A stretch of 64,000 nt of DNA. It comes from Bacteroidota bacterium (lineage in GTDB: Bacteria; Bacteroidota; Bacteroidia; Flavobacteriales; Schleiferiaceae). The position numbers were made by a program, and so were the translations under genes. Below, piece by piece: positions 34,410-43,126 of the stretch (positions are counted from its first letter, which is position 1; each line of letters begins with the position of its first letter). The notes beneath the pieces were generated by a model. The model made no database searches and was not told the origin of the DNA. It saw only the letters and a program-made list of their open reading frames with translations. The stretch spans positions 62,001 through 126,000 of the forward strand of contig JANSYJ010000001.1 in assembly GCA_024742495.1 (NCBI GenBank), read 5' to 3'.

Positions 34410-35172
34410 GAAGATTTATTCCTACAATGTAAATGGTATTCGCGCGGCCATGCGCAAAGGTTTAAGCGATTGGCTCCAGGCCTCTAATGCCGATGTTCTG
34501 CTTATTCAAGAGACCAAAGCTCAGGCTGATCAGATTGAGGAGCAAGTGTTTAGCGATATGGGCTACCACACTTATTGGCATAGTGCCGAAAAGAAAGGCT
34601 ACAGTGGGGTTGGCATTTTATGCAAACAGGAACCCGATCATGTAGAAATAGGCTGTGGCATTGACTATATTGATTTTGAAGGCCGCATCATCCGAGCCGA
34701 TTTCGGCGACTTAAGCATTATGAGCGTCTACATTCCTAGCGGCAGCAGTGGCGATGCCCGTCAGGATGTGAAGATGACATTTCTCAATGATTTCCAAAAC
34801 TATATTCAGGAACTTTTAAAAGAGCGACCTAAGTTGATTATTGGCGGTGATTTTAATATCTGTCATACTGAAATTGATATCCATAATCCAAAATCGAATA
34901 AAAATACTTCGGGCTTCCTACCAGAGGAAAGGGAATGGCTCAGCGGCTTTTTAAAGCTTGGCTTTACAGATAGCTTTCGCCTTTACCATGAGGGAGAAGC
35001 CGACCATTATTCTTGGTGGAGCTATCGCGCGAATGCTCGAAATAACAATAAGGGCTGGCGGATTGATTATAATATGGCCAGCGAGGCCCTTAGGGAGCAA
35101 TTGGAAGACGCCAAAATTTGGCCAGATGCCAAGCACAGTGATCATTGCCCCATCAGCCTAGACATTTCCTAA
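34408..35172 (+). CDS. xth: exodeoxyribonuclease III
   Basis: 254 residues, normal length. Family landmarks are YNVNGIRAAM at the N-terminus, the metal ligand Glu in LIQETKAQ, the GGDFNICHTEIDIHNPK catalytic loop, GWRIDYNM and the final KHSDHCPISL. It removes nucleotides at AP sites and 3' blocks during base excision repair. It diverges from the large barrel gene with overlapping ATG codons (CATG), which makes at least one of the two assigned starts doubtful; this one fits the family exactly. Confidence 0.97.
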   Translation: MKIYSYNVNGIRAAMRKGLSDWLQASNADVLLIQETKAQADQIEEQVFSDMGYHTYWHSAEKKGYSGVGILCKQEPDHVEIGCGIDYIDFEGRIIRADFGDLSIMSVYIPSGSSGDARQDVKMTFLNDFQNYIQELLKERPKLIIGGDFNICHTEIDIHNPKSNKNTSGFLPEEREWLSGFLKLGFTDSFRLYHEGEADHYSWWSYRANARNNNKGWRIDYNMASEALREQLEDAKIWPDAKHSDHCPISLDIS

Positions 35173-35185
35173 AAGTATCGCCCAA

Positions 35186-35974
35186 TTAAAGCTTCAAGCT
35201 GAACTCATCGCGATCGTTAAGAAAACTGAAACGCTCCCGAACTTTATTTAAATGTGACTTTTCCAGTTGGATGATTTCCAAGGCCTCCTCGTGAGGTGGC
35301 GTTTTGGAAATTTTAGTCCCCAAAGCATCATGCACGGCCGAATCGCCAGAGTGATAAACTCCCTGGCCATCTTCCCCAATACGATTAAGGCCCACCACAT
35401 AGGATTGATTTTCAATGGCCCGTGCTTTTAGTAAAGTGGACCAAGCCTCTGCCCGTCTTTCCGGCCAATTGGCAACGAAAAACTGCAAGTCGAAAGCTTC
35501 CGTATTGCGGCACCAAACGGGGAAGCGCAAATCATAACAGATCTGTGGATTAATCCGCCACCCTTTATAGTCTACAACCAATTTCGAGTCGCCCGCTTTA
35601 TAAACCTTTTCCTCCCCAGCGAGGCTAAATAGGTGTCGCTTATTGTAATAGGAAAATGTGCCGTCTGGCTTAATAAAAAACAAACGGTTAAAATACGCGC
35701 CTCCTTCCTTTATAATTATCGAGCCGCTTAGCGCTGATGAAAATTTGAGGGCCTGATCCAGCATCCATTTGAAGGTGGGGCCATCAGGGCTTTCTGCCAA
35801 TTCTTGCGGATTCATACTAAATCCAGTACTAAACATTTCCGGTAGAATTATTAAATCCACCGCCTCGGAGAGACCATCCAATACATTTGAGAAATGCTTC
35901 CTGTTGGCTTCAGGATTCTCCCAGTGGAGCTTTGTTTGAACAATGGCAAGCTTTAAAATTGGCGTTTGAAGCAC
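35186..35974 (-). CDS. nitrilase-family amidase (omega-amidase YafV-like)
   Basis: 262 residues. The Glu-Lys-Cys triad is readable: Glu46 in LPEMFSTGF, Lys112 in YYNKRHLF, Cys146 in QICYDLRFPVW. FSTGF and the HLFSLAGE segment are typical of the YafV/omega-amidase branch, which hydrolyses alpha-ketoglutaramate and alpha-ketosuccinamate in methionine salvage. The start is GTG 35974; a minus-strand TAGATTTG box lies 21 bases upstream. It converges on xth with 13 bases between the stops. Confidence 0.92.
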   Translation of the reverse strand: MLQTPILKLAIVQTKLHWENPEANRKHFSNVLDGLSEAVDLIILPEMFSTGFSMNPQELAESPDGPTFKWMLDQALKFSSALSGSIIIKEGGAYFNRLFFIKPDGTFSYYNKRHLFSLAGEEKVYKAGDSKLVVDYKGWRINPQICYDLRFPVWCRNTEAFDLQFFVANWPERRAEAWSTLLKARAIENQSYVVGLNRIGEDGQGVYHSGDSAVHDALGTKISKTPPHEEALEIIQLEKSHLNKVRERFSFLNDRDEFSLKL

Positions 35975-35995
35975 GAAAGAATATTTAGATTTTCA

Positions 35996-36003
35996 CAAAT
36001 CTA
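35996..36003 (-). promoter_or_regulatory. -7 box of the amidase gene
   Basis: Minus-strand TAGATTTG fits TAnnTTTG and lies 21 bases before GTG 35974. No TTTG -33 element is seen. Confidence 0.45.
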
Positions 36004-36040
36004 CAGAAATCGTTCACTCGCATCCTGATTCGTTAATTGG

Positions 36041-36071
36041 TTTGGATAGGCCAAATTTTTACGTACTTTTG
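36041..36071 (+). promoter_or_regulatory. orphan promoter TTTG-N19-TACTTTTG
   Basis: TTTG at 36041-36044 and TACTTTTG at 36064-36071 fit the Bacteroidota consensus well. No plus-strand coding frame follows; a terminator does, about 50 bases on. Confidence 0.6.
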
Positions 36072-36077
36072 ACTGGA

Positions 36078-36158
36078 AGAGCACACGAAGTTTTTTCATT
36101 TTTATGTTTTAGTTTTCGTTGAAAGCCGCTTACCAATGGTAGGCGGCTTTTTATTTTT
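36078..36158 (+). ncRNA. candidate small RNA with strong terminator
   Basis: Bounded by the orphan promoter and a terminator at 36122-36150: a 13-bp stem (one G-U pair, loop AAT) followed by a T-rich tract. The only start codon inside gives a 2-codon frame. The 5' part is AT-rich with TTTTTTC and TTTTAGTTTTCG runs. The nearest plus-strand gene upstream (xth) ends at 35172 and faces a convergent gene, so this is not its terminator. Predicted length is about 80 nt. Confidence 0.55.
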
Positions 36159-36190
36159 AGGCGAAGGCCCTAAATGTTAAAAAAGATTTG

Positions 36191-36311
36191 TAAGTTAGTC
36201 TCAACTTAACAGGGTTCTTCATTTTATAGGGAAATAGGGTTAGTAATCTACAGATTCCAAACACTGTTAAGGTATTTAAGCGGGAGTTGCAGAGTCTCCC
36301 GCTTTTTTTTT
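36191..36311 (+). ncRNA. candidate structured RNA ending in a second orphan terminator
   Basis: The terminator is AAGCGGGAG (36278-36286) with CTCCCGCTT (36296-36304), a perfect 9-bp stem followed by eight more T. Upstream are CTTAACAG (36205-36212) and CTGTTAAG (36264-36271), which can form an 8-bp helix closing a domain of about 50 nt, and TAAGTT/AACTTA (36191-36208), a competing 5' hairpin. A weak box AAGATTTG lies at 36183-36190. There is no ORF. The 5' end is uncertain. Confidence 0.45.
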
Positions 36312-36339
36312 GCCCCAACATTTCCCCTTCTATCGCTTT

Positions 36340-37968
36340 TTACAATTGTCTTTTACGAATATCTTCTAAGTTTCGGTGCAATTCCTTTACTATTCCTTTC
36401 TGATCGGGATTATAGGACCAAACATTATCAAAAGCTTCAATAACTTCCTCATTAGCCTGGTCGGTAATTATAAGACTATGAAACTGTGTGCCATAGTTAT
36501 GCTGCTGCTTTTCCATGGCCTGACTTAAATCGTCGCTAATGCGATACATGATAAAATCCGAAATAACCAATACATCAGCATCGCGGTAATTATGGGTATC
36601 GAGCTGTTTTAAAGCTTCGCTCAGGGCTAAGGAAATATCGGTTCCACCGTGAAAGGATTTCTGCAAAAAGGCCGCTACATCATCAATACTATCTACTAAA
36701 TTTAAGAGATCAATAGTTTGAATACCCGAACTGAAGTTGATGAGGAAAGCTCGGCGCTGATCGGCCGCCGCCATCTTTAAAATCCCAAAGCACAATACCT
36801 TAGCGATCCTTTCTGGCTCACCTTCCATACTGCCACTGGTGTCCACACAAATTATAAAAGGACCTTTTTCCTTTTTCTTTACCCTCTGATAAGTTTCGCT
36901 GTAAACCTTATTACTGTTTACAAGCTGTCGATCTTCAAATTTATTGATCTGAAGGTTTTCATCAGCGAAGCGTTTTAAAAATTGCCATTCGGTTTTATCG
37001 CCAAACAGAGCCACTTCTGAGGGTAAAATATAGTTCAGGTCATTCCCACTTTGAACCCCAACTATCTCTGTCTTTAACAATGGATCTTTTACCCACTCCT
37101 TGTAATTAACCGTTTTCTCGTAAGTGGCTTCTTCGGTTTCAATCTCCGCCTTTCGCAGTTGCCCTAGCAAATCAGCGAGCCTCTTTAATTCGTCCTCCTC
37201 CTTCAATAAGGCATCATAACGTTCCACCAAGTTTAGGGTTGCATCCTGCCAAAGCGCCCTCGACATGTCCCAATATTTTGAAATATGTTCAGTGAAGGGT
37301 TTTACGAGGCTGCTCAGTTTTTGAAATTCTTGCACCTTGGCCTCAAGCTTCTCCTTATAAGATTCCTTCTCATCTTTCAACTTAGTCATTTGAAAGCTTA
37401 GAATCTTAGACTGTAAGCGAGCATCCCACTGCGCCAGCAAATCCTTATAAACACGCTCAATAGCCAGCCGGTCCTTTTCACTTAGTTGCTGATAGTCTTT
37501 TTGCGCAATTAAGGTTTTAAACTTCCCTTCATGAAAAGAGGGGTCAATTTCTTCTTTACTGTAAAAGTCTTGCACCTTGCGAATGAGGAATGTCCAGGAA
37601 CGGCTAAACTGTCGTAGATGTCTCACCCCCCATGATTCTAGCTCGCGCTGCTCCTCCTCGTAGGGATGTTTTTGTGCTAATTTCCCATAGGTTTTACGAA
37701 ACCAATGCAGGGTATCCACTAAAACCTGACTCCCTAAAAGAGCATGTTCCTGAGAGATGCGTTTTAGGTCTTCATCATCAAATAAATCCGCTAAAGCATC
37801 TTTAAAGTAATTGAAATAATCGCTTTGCAATTCCTGCTCCAGTTCCTTCCCTTGGAGTAAATGCTGGAGGTAGGCCACAAAATAGCGTCGGGTTGACCGA
37901 TCTAATACCGGCGCAAATTCAATAAATCGCTCATACTCCTGTTCCAGCTTATCAATGGCGTTCTCCAT
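36340..37968 (-). CDS. VWA-domain protein (ViaA/CoxE-like)
   Basis: 542 residues. The N-terminal two thirds are helical and charged with coiled-coil stretches. The C-terminal third is a von Willebrand A domain with the metal-site motif DTSGSMEGEP (Asp near 374) and later SFHGGTDI and VLVISDFIM. In ViaA-type proteins this domain works with a MoxR AAA ATPase (RavA) that remodels proteins, often respiratory complexes. No MoxR gene is adjacent here. Gene start ATG 37968 fits. Confidence 0.85.
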   Translation of the reverse strand: MENAIDKLEQEYERFIEFAPVLDRSTRRYFVAYLQHLLQGKELEQELQSDYFNYFKDALADLFDDEDLKRISQEHALLGSQVLVDTLHWFRKTYGKLAQKHPYEEEQRELESWGVRHLRQFSRSWTFLIRKVQDFYSKEEIDPSFHEGKFKTLIAQKDYQQLSEKDRLAIERVYKDLLAQWDARLQSKILSFQMTKLKDEKESYKEKLEAKVQEFQKLSSLVKPFTEHISKYWDMSRALWQDATLNLVERYDALLKEEDELKRLADLLGQLRKAEIETEEATYEKTVNYKEWVKDPLLKTEIVGVQSGNDLNYILPSEVALFGDKTEWQFLKRFADENLQINKFEDRQLVNSNKVYSETYQRVKKKEKGPFIICVDTSGSMEGEPERIAKVLCFGILKMAAADQRRAFLINFSSGIQTIDLLNLVDSIDDVAAFLQKSFHGGTDISLALSEALKQLDTHNYRDADVLVISDFIMYRISDDLSQAMEKQQHNYGTQFHSLIITDQANEEVIEAFDNVWSYNPDQKGIVKELHRNLEDIRKRQL

Positions 37969-38133
37969 AATTTTCTAAACAAGCCTTAGCCCATTAGGTT
38001 TGAGAGCCCTTACTAATTAAAGAGGCCGTACAAACTCAAATTACTGTATTTCAATTATATGTACTCTATCATATTTTTAGTAATTCAACAAAATAGCTTA
38101 CATTCACGCTCTTTAAAATATACCCCCAACAAC

Positions 38134-40101
38134 GTGCGATCTATTACCCCACTTTTTGCATTAACCCTCTCTATTCTTGTTGTTTCCTCCTGTAATAAGG
38201 ATGATGAACAGCGCATTCCGGTGGACTCCAATAATCGAGTTCATGCTAGAAATAGTGAAGAACTTCAGAATGGTATTAGCAATATCAGTGAAATTCACAC
38301 CATGGCTTATAAGAATAGTAGCTCAGTAATGACCTACGAATATCAAGCCTCGGCCACTCCTCCAGCCTTGGATTACAGCCAAACCTCTGCTACTTCAATT
38401 TTAAGAAATGGCAATTTGGTTTATATCGGTTGGCATACGCATGACCCCGCCAATTACAATGGTTTTGCCAAGTACTCTGGAGCCGTAACATGTTATGAGG
38501 TGACTGCTGGAACTTGGACGCAGGTGGCACAATTGGAATTCGATGAAATGGACATTCACGAGATTGCCCTTGGCGCTGCTAATGAATTATACATCGTGGG
38601 TCAATCAAACCCCGACGCGAGCACCTATCCAACAAATTGGGGCCATCGCGGTGCCATTATCGGAAAGGTACAGCTGGATGGCAGCGGCCACCCGATTTCG
38701 GCAGGCTACATCGAAAAGCCACTAACTTCCTTTGGGGCCAATAGCCTAACTTATATTAGTGCTAGTGAAATTTACGTGGGTACTGGCGCTTATGGCGGTC
38801 ATCTTTATAAGCTCGACAATAATTTAAGTCTCATCGACTCTACCTTCCTCAATAATGTTAAATCGGTGAATCGCAATGATTTAAGCGGAGATATTGGAAT
38901 TTTAAGGGGTAACCGTGGTCGTCAGAGCATTATGGCTAAATTTTATGAATTTAGTCCAGGCGGCGCCCTTCCGGCCGAAGGTGCAGGTATAGACTTAACC
39001 GGCATCACCACCTTTATTCACGAGAGAAATGAAGGCGATTACTACAACAATATTTATTTAAGCAGCTCCAATCAAGGTTTGCTAGCGATAGACCCTAGTG
39101 GACCAAGCGTTAATACTGTTTACACGGATGGCCTTACCATTGGCGTGGCCGCAGATGAAGTAAATGAAGTAATTTATGTAGCTGCTCAAAACGACGGTTT
39201 AAAAGTGATACACGGAACAGGTACTCCTAATGAGTATGATGTGATTGGCACCTTCGCGCCGCCAAGCTTAAACAGCAATAATTGGTATGTGGGCGATGTG
39301 GTTTACGATCAAAATAATGTGTTCATGACTTCAGGAGCACGAAACGTAATTTTCACCGAAATATATCCCGACACTTATTACTTAAACCTAAGCATGAGTA
39401 ATGATCGCATGCCTGCTGACCCTAGTACTACTGGGAAGGAAATTTGGTTAACCGGCGGTTTGCAGTACTCTGCCGAACTTTTAAGTAGCAGCGTGCAGTT
39501 TGGAGCTGGATTTACCGCTTGGGAAGGCGTGCATCTTGAAACCTTGGAGTTAGATGCTGTGAACGACCCCAGTGATAATTATATGACCTCTTTAAATGGT
39601 AATGGTGATTTAATAAACATTGACCTCAGCCATCAGGTAGGACCTCTGCGCGGCTATGCCTTCTTTACCCCAGGAACACCTGAGGGCGATGATGCAGGCT
39701 CGGCAACCATTCGCGTTAAAGATATTGCTGAAGATACTTCTAGAGTTTATACCGTTGATATGACCACCCATCGCCTAAGCGGTGACCTTAGTGCTATTGG
39801 CGAAACAGTTGATCTTCCTCCAGGCAGATATGAGTTTAGAATTACCAGTAGCAGCGTTCGTTTTGGTGCTGGCCAGGGCACCTGGACTGGGGCTTTCCTT
39901 TACACCCTAGAAACAGCCACTGGCGCAGGTAATGACCCTACTGATTATTACCAAATGACCTTAAACGGAACTGGGGAGCACATTATAGATCTCAGCAATA
40001 AAGTTGGAAACACCACCGTAGCCGGTTACCTCGTAGCCGATGATGCCTTAGGCGATGAGTCGGGCACCGTAGTAGTGGAAATCCGAGAACTTCATAATTA
40101 A
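38134..40101 (+). CDS. surface lipoprotein with beta-propeller-like body and two C-terminal repeats
   Basis: 655 residues from GTG 38134; the frame is open to 38059, but GTG places the lipoprotein signal (PLFALTLSILVVSSC) correctly. The body (about 60-420) has repeated short beta-blade patterns (ELYIVGQ, EIYVGTGA, VIYVAAQNDGLKVI) resembling LVIVD-type propellers. The C-terminus has two copies of a domain of about 95 residues (SSSVQFGAGFTAWEGVHLETLE and SSSVRFGAGQGTWTGAFLYTLE, each followed by a D-L-S-x-x-V-G strand). I do not recognise this domain. Likely exposed on the outer membrane. Confidence 0.75.
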   Translation: MRSITPLFALTLSILVVSSCNKDDEQRIPVDSNNRVHARNSEELQNGISNISEIHTMAYKNSSSVMTYEYQASATPPALDYSQTSATSILRNGNLVYIGWHTHDPANYNGFAKYSGAVTCYEVTAGTWTQVAQLEFDEMDIHEIALGAANELYIVGQSNPDASTYPTNWGHRGAIIGKVQLDGSGHPISAGYIEKPLTSFGANSLTYISASEIYVGTGAYGGHLYKLDNNLSLIDSTFLNNVKSVNRNDLSGDIGILRGNRGRQSIMAKFYEFSPGGALPAEGAGIDLTGITTFIHERNEGDYYNNIYLSSSNQGLLAIDPSGPSVNTVYTDGLTIGVAADEVNEVIYVAAQNDGLKVIHGTGTPNEYDVIGTFAPPSLNSNNWYVGDVVYDQNNVFMTSGARNVIFTEIYPDTYYLNLSMSNDRMPADPSTTGKEIWLTGGLQYSAELLSSSVQFGAGFTAWEGVHLETLELDAVNDPSDNYMTSLNGNGDLINIDLSHQVGPLRGYAFFTPGTPEGDDAGSATIRVKDIAEDTSRVYTVDMTTHRLSGDLSAIGETVDLPPGRYEFRITSSSVRFGAGQGTWTGAFLYTLETATGAGNDPTDYYQMTLNGTGEHIIDLSNKVGNTTVAGYLVADDALGDESGTVVVEIRELHN

Positions 40102-40126
40102 TTCAACCGACCCCTAAATTTAAAAG

Positions 40127-40156
40127 AAGCCCGTTTTTTAGCGGGCTTTTTTTTAT
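40127..40156 (+). terminator. terminator after the lipoprotein gene
   Basis: AAGCCCG (40127-40133) pairs with CGGGCTT (40142-40148), with a T-rich loop and a run of T after. It is 25 bases beyond the stop codon. Confidence 0.85.
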
Positions 40157-40186
40157 CCGCAGAGGCATTTGTTCTACCTTAGATAA

Positions 40187-41248
40187 ATGCACATGTCTCA
40201 AAAAAAACCGCACTTCCCTATTCATCAGGAACTGCGCGAATACCTTAAAAAACATCGTCGTGAAGCCAAACTAGCCGCAACCTACGACGCCCTCTTACAG
40301 TTTAGCAATGGCGTGCCGGTTTTAGATCATAATGGCAAGGATACCCTTTGGCAAAGTGTGATTTATGATAATTTCCTTCAGGATGAAGTGCAAAAAGCCC
40401 TGGTAGAAATTTATGCCGCTTTAAAAACCGATGGCGATCAATCCTTTACCGGACAGCTCCGAACTGATCGGATCGATCATTGTCTTTTTGGTAATTCCAA
40501 TCCCTTTCGCATACGCATCGTGAATACCATGAATGATAATCACGACTATTATTATATTAAAAAAGCGGATGCTTCACGCATCTATGGTTTGGAGTTGGAG
40601 CATCATCTTAGTCCCAACAGAATAAGTTATTTGGTAGAAGGTGACACGTTGGTAGAAGAGCATATTGCCGGCATTCCTGGCGATGTGTTTTTAGGGAATT
40701 ATATGGATCGACCATCTTTTGCGAAAACCAGAATGGCTAAGGAATTCGTGAAGTTTAATGAACGCTGTTTTACGATGTTACTTGGCGACATGCGCTCTTA
40801 TAACTATGTGATTGATGTAACGCCCGATTTTGACATGGAGCAATATCGGGTAAGGTCCATCGACTTTGACCAATTCGCTTATGAAGGTCGTAAAAACCAC
40901 TACCTGCCGCAGTTTTACAAAGAAAATTTTGAGGTGATTCAGTTCTGCATGGAAATCCTTTCTCCCGAAACGGTAGAGCAGTATCAAACTGAAGAGCGAA
41001 CGCTAATTCGCAAGCGCTATTATCATTCGCGTCAAGAACTGGAGGAGCTGTTAGAATCAATGACGCATGTACCCTTAAGTAGCCCTGATAAAATAAAATC
41101 CCTCAGTAAAGACTTAAATGAATTCCATCGATGCGAAGAGTTTAAGGGTTTTACAAGTATGGGCCAAATCCTTCAACTCCATCTCAGTAAAATGATTGAG
41201 CGCACTAAAAACCGAACCTATTTAGGAAGAACCTCTTTTAAGGCTTAA
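40187..41248 (+). CDS. unknown protein with kinase-like catalytic loop
   Basis: 353 residues; ATG 40187 or ATG 40193. No signal peptide or helices. The segment FTMLLGDMRSYNYVIDV ... VRSIDFDQFAYEG looks like the catalytic and metal loops of aminoglycoside-phosphotransferase-like kinases (D-x4-N then D-F-D), and ADASRIYGLELEHHLSPNRISYLVEGDTLVEEHIAGIPGD upstream could be the N-lobe and hinge. A glycine-rich loop is not obvious. I do not recognise the family; an atypical kinase or pseudokinase is the best guess. It follows a terminator and has its own transcript. Confidence 0.6.
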   Translation: MHMSQKKPHFPIHQELREYLKKHRREAKLAATYDALLQFSNGVPVLDHNGKDTLWQSVIYDNFLQDEVQKALVEIYAALKTDGDQSFTGQLRTDRIDHCLFGNSNPFRIRIVNTMNDNHDYYYIKKADASRIYGLELEHHLSPNRISYLVEGDTLVEEHIAGIPGDVFLGNYMDRPSFAKTRMAKEFVKFNERCFTMLLGDMRSYNYVIDVTPDFDMEQYRVRSIDFDQFAYEGRKNHYLPQFYKENFEVIQFCMEILSPETVEQYQTEERTLIRKRYYHSRQELEELLESMTHVPLSSPDKIKSLSKDLNEFHRCEEFKGFTSMGQILQLHLSKMIERTKNRTYLGRTSFKA

Positions 41249-41262
41249 GCTCAAGTAATCTT

Positions 41263-41979
41263 CTAGCTAAATTTCTGCTCTGCTTTTCGGTATCGCTTAC
41301 TCCAAATTACCATCCCCGGAACATAAAGGTTGTAGGTCATGCCGCCTAAAATCGCCGCCCAGGCAATGGACTGCCCTTTAAAACTGAGCACCACAATAAC
41401 CGAAGCCAAAGGCACAGCGAACATTATCGACAAGCGCGTCAATTGCCTTTTGGTGAACCACTGCTCAAAATCGTTAAGGCCTAATTTCTCCCTTATACGC
41501 CAAGCTCTCAAATGAAACATGAAAAGGAGCAGGTACAAGGCCGTTGCTATGGAGCCATAATAAATCATTAAATCTGGGATTTCGGCTGCGCTTAAACCCA
41601 AATCAACATGACTGCCAAAAAAGAAGTTGGTGAGGAAAATGGTTAGAAACCGCAAGGGGTAAACATAAAAAATGACCAGTCCAATAAAGAAGGTATTTAT
41701 GACTAATAGCCAAGCATCGTTAAAAGCGTAAATCCTTGAAAAGTTAAGATGCTCCTTCCAAATTAACACGATAAAGGCGATGCTAATTAAAAAAGCGGGT
41801 AGGGTTTGGGTAAACTGTAATAAGGTTTCAAAGGAATTGGGATTCTCCAAATTGAAGATCAATAATGTAATAGCAATGCCAAAAACCGCATCGGTAAGAT
41901 TATCAATCCTTGAGGCCTCGCTACCGCGATAATTTATCATCGGATGGCGCGCCTTAGTATCTTGAAACTTACTGCGCAT
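41263..41979 (-). CDS. TMEM175-like (DUF1211) potassium channel protein
   Basis: 238 residues, six predicted helices. The first helix has the family signature RIDNLTDAVFGIAITLLIFNL (family RxxxFSDxVFAIxxTLLxL), with LTD in place of FSD. TMEM175 homologues in bacteria form homotetrameric K+ channels with one such domain per subunit. The Ser-to-Thr change in the FSD motif is conservative. Start ATG 41979 overlaps the end of the DUF6090 gene by 11 bases, so the two are translated together. Confidence 0.85.
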   Translation of the reverse strand: MRSKFQDTKARHPMINYRGSEASRIDNLTDAVFGIAITLLIFNLENPNSFETLLQFTQTLPAFLISIAFIVLIWKEHLNFSRIYAFNDAWLLVINTFFIGLVIFYVYPLRFLTIFLTNFFFGSHVDLGLSAAEIPDLMIYYGSIATALYLLLFMFHLRAWRIREKLGLNDFEQWFTKRQLTRLSIMFAVPLASVIVVLSFKGQSIAWAAILGGMTYNLYVPGMVIWSKRYRKAEQKFS

Positions 41980-42997
41980 CCTTTTCCTTTTTAATTAATG
42001 TCTGTGGCCTTAAGCCGCCCAAGAGGGTGATCTCTTTTTTAGATCGATCTATGATTAAGCTTAAATCGCCCCTAGGCAAAAAGAGGGTGCTATCATTTTG
42101 CGGATAAACCCTAAACTGCTGCTGACCTACTTGTCCCATTTTTAAACCTTCTTCGTCTAAATCCAGCTTAAAATCTACAATGGAAGCCAGGCTGTACAAG
42201 CCAGTATCCCCAGCCCATAAGGCATCATTCCTTGCGCTCAAATAACCTTCAAATTCTGCATAGGGATCTACTTCCGGTGATAGCTTTTTGCTCAAAGCCA
42301 CAATGGCCAAAGTGGTTTGCAATTTTGCTTCCCGCAAGGAGCTAAGCATATTAAGCGAAGCGTAAGTGCGATATAGATCCACTGTATTTAAATAGTAAGG
42401 GTCTTCTAAAAAATAATCCAAGGCCTCTTCGGTGAGTTCCCCCCGGGAGATTTTATACATCCAAGGTTTGTCCAAAGACCAGCGCTCCAAATTGTTGATC
42501 ACAAAATCACCTAAACGCTCCTGCATGGTTTCCACCAAGCGATAGTTGCCTTGATACAGTTTTTCTAGATTGGTAAAGAGGGTATCAAAGTCGCGACTAA
42601 AAATCTCACTTTGGCGGGTCATGCTATTAAAACCATTATCCTGAAAATTCATGGTAAGGTAGGTCATGGTGACGCCTGCATAGGCAAAATTGCTGCGGTA
42701 ATCGTCTCGACTAACGGAATCCTGCATCACTCTCGTAATCAAGGAATCCTTGAACTCCAGGTTGGCATTCATCTTTTCGATATCCTCCAAATTATGCCGA
42801 AGATCGCGCCTTAATTCGTGTAAAATAGCCACCGCTTTATCCTCATTTTTACGACTTTCATTTCCATTATTAATTTCTAATGCGATGAGGATTCCCGCCA
42901 CAACCAGCAGCATCTCCAATACGATGTAAAGCACATACTGCCCCCAACCTTTACCCTGAAAAAATTGGAAGCGCCCCTTCCGAAATAGTTTAGCCAT
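41969..42997 (-). CDS. DUF6090 membrane-anchored protein
   Basis: 342 residues. The N-terminal FFQGKGWGQYVLYIVLEMLLVVAGILIALEINNGNESRKNE is the DUF6090 hallmark: a short basic start, one membrane helix, then a long helical soluble region with conserved ILHELRRDL. The family is widespread in Bacteroidota and has no known function. It shares an operon with the TMEM175-like channel. Confidence 0.85.
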   Translation of the reverse strand: MAKLFRKGRFQFFQGKGWGQYVLYIVLEMLLVVAGILIALEINNGNESRKNEDKAVAILHELRRDLRHNLEDIEKMNANLEFKDSLITRVMQDSVSRDDYRSNFAYAGVTMTYLTMNFQDNGFNSMTRQSEIFSRDFDTLFTNLEKLYQGNYRLVETMQERLGDFVINNLERWSLDKPWMYKISRGELTEEALDYFLEDPYYLNTVDLYRTYASLNMLSSLREAKLQTTLAIVALSKKLSPEVDPYAEFEGYLSARNDALWAGDTGLYSLASIVDFKLDLDEEGLKMGQVGQQQFRVYPQNDSTLFLPRGDLSLIIDRSKKEITLLGGLRPQTLIKKEKDAQ

Positions 42998-43126
42998 GGG
43001 TTGAAGATAGGGAAATCCGACTTTTTAAAAAAGGCCAACTTAAGCGCCAAAATACCATGAGGGCCTCTTGAAAATTTAGGTTTGCTTTCTAAGGGTTCAA
43101 AGTCTATTTTCGAAAAAAATCAAAAC

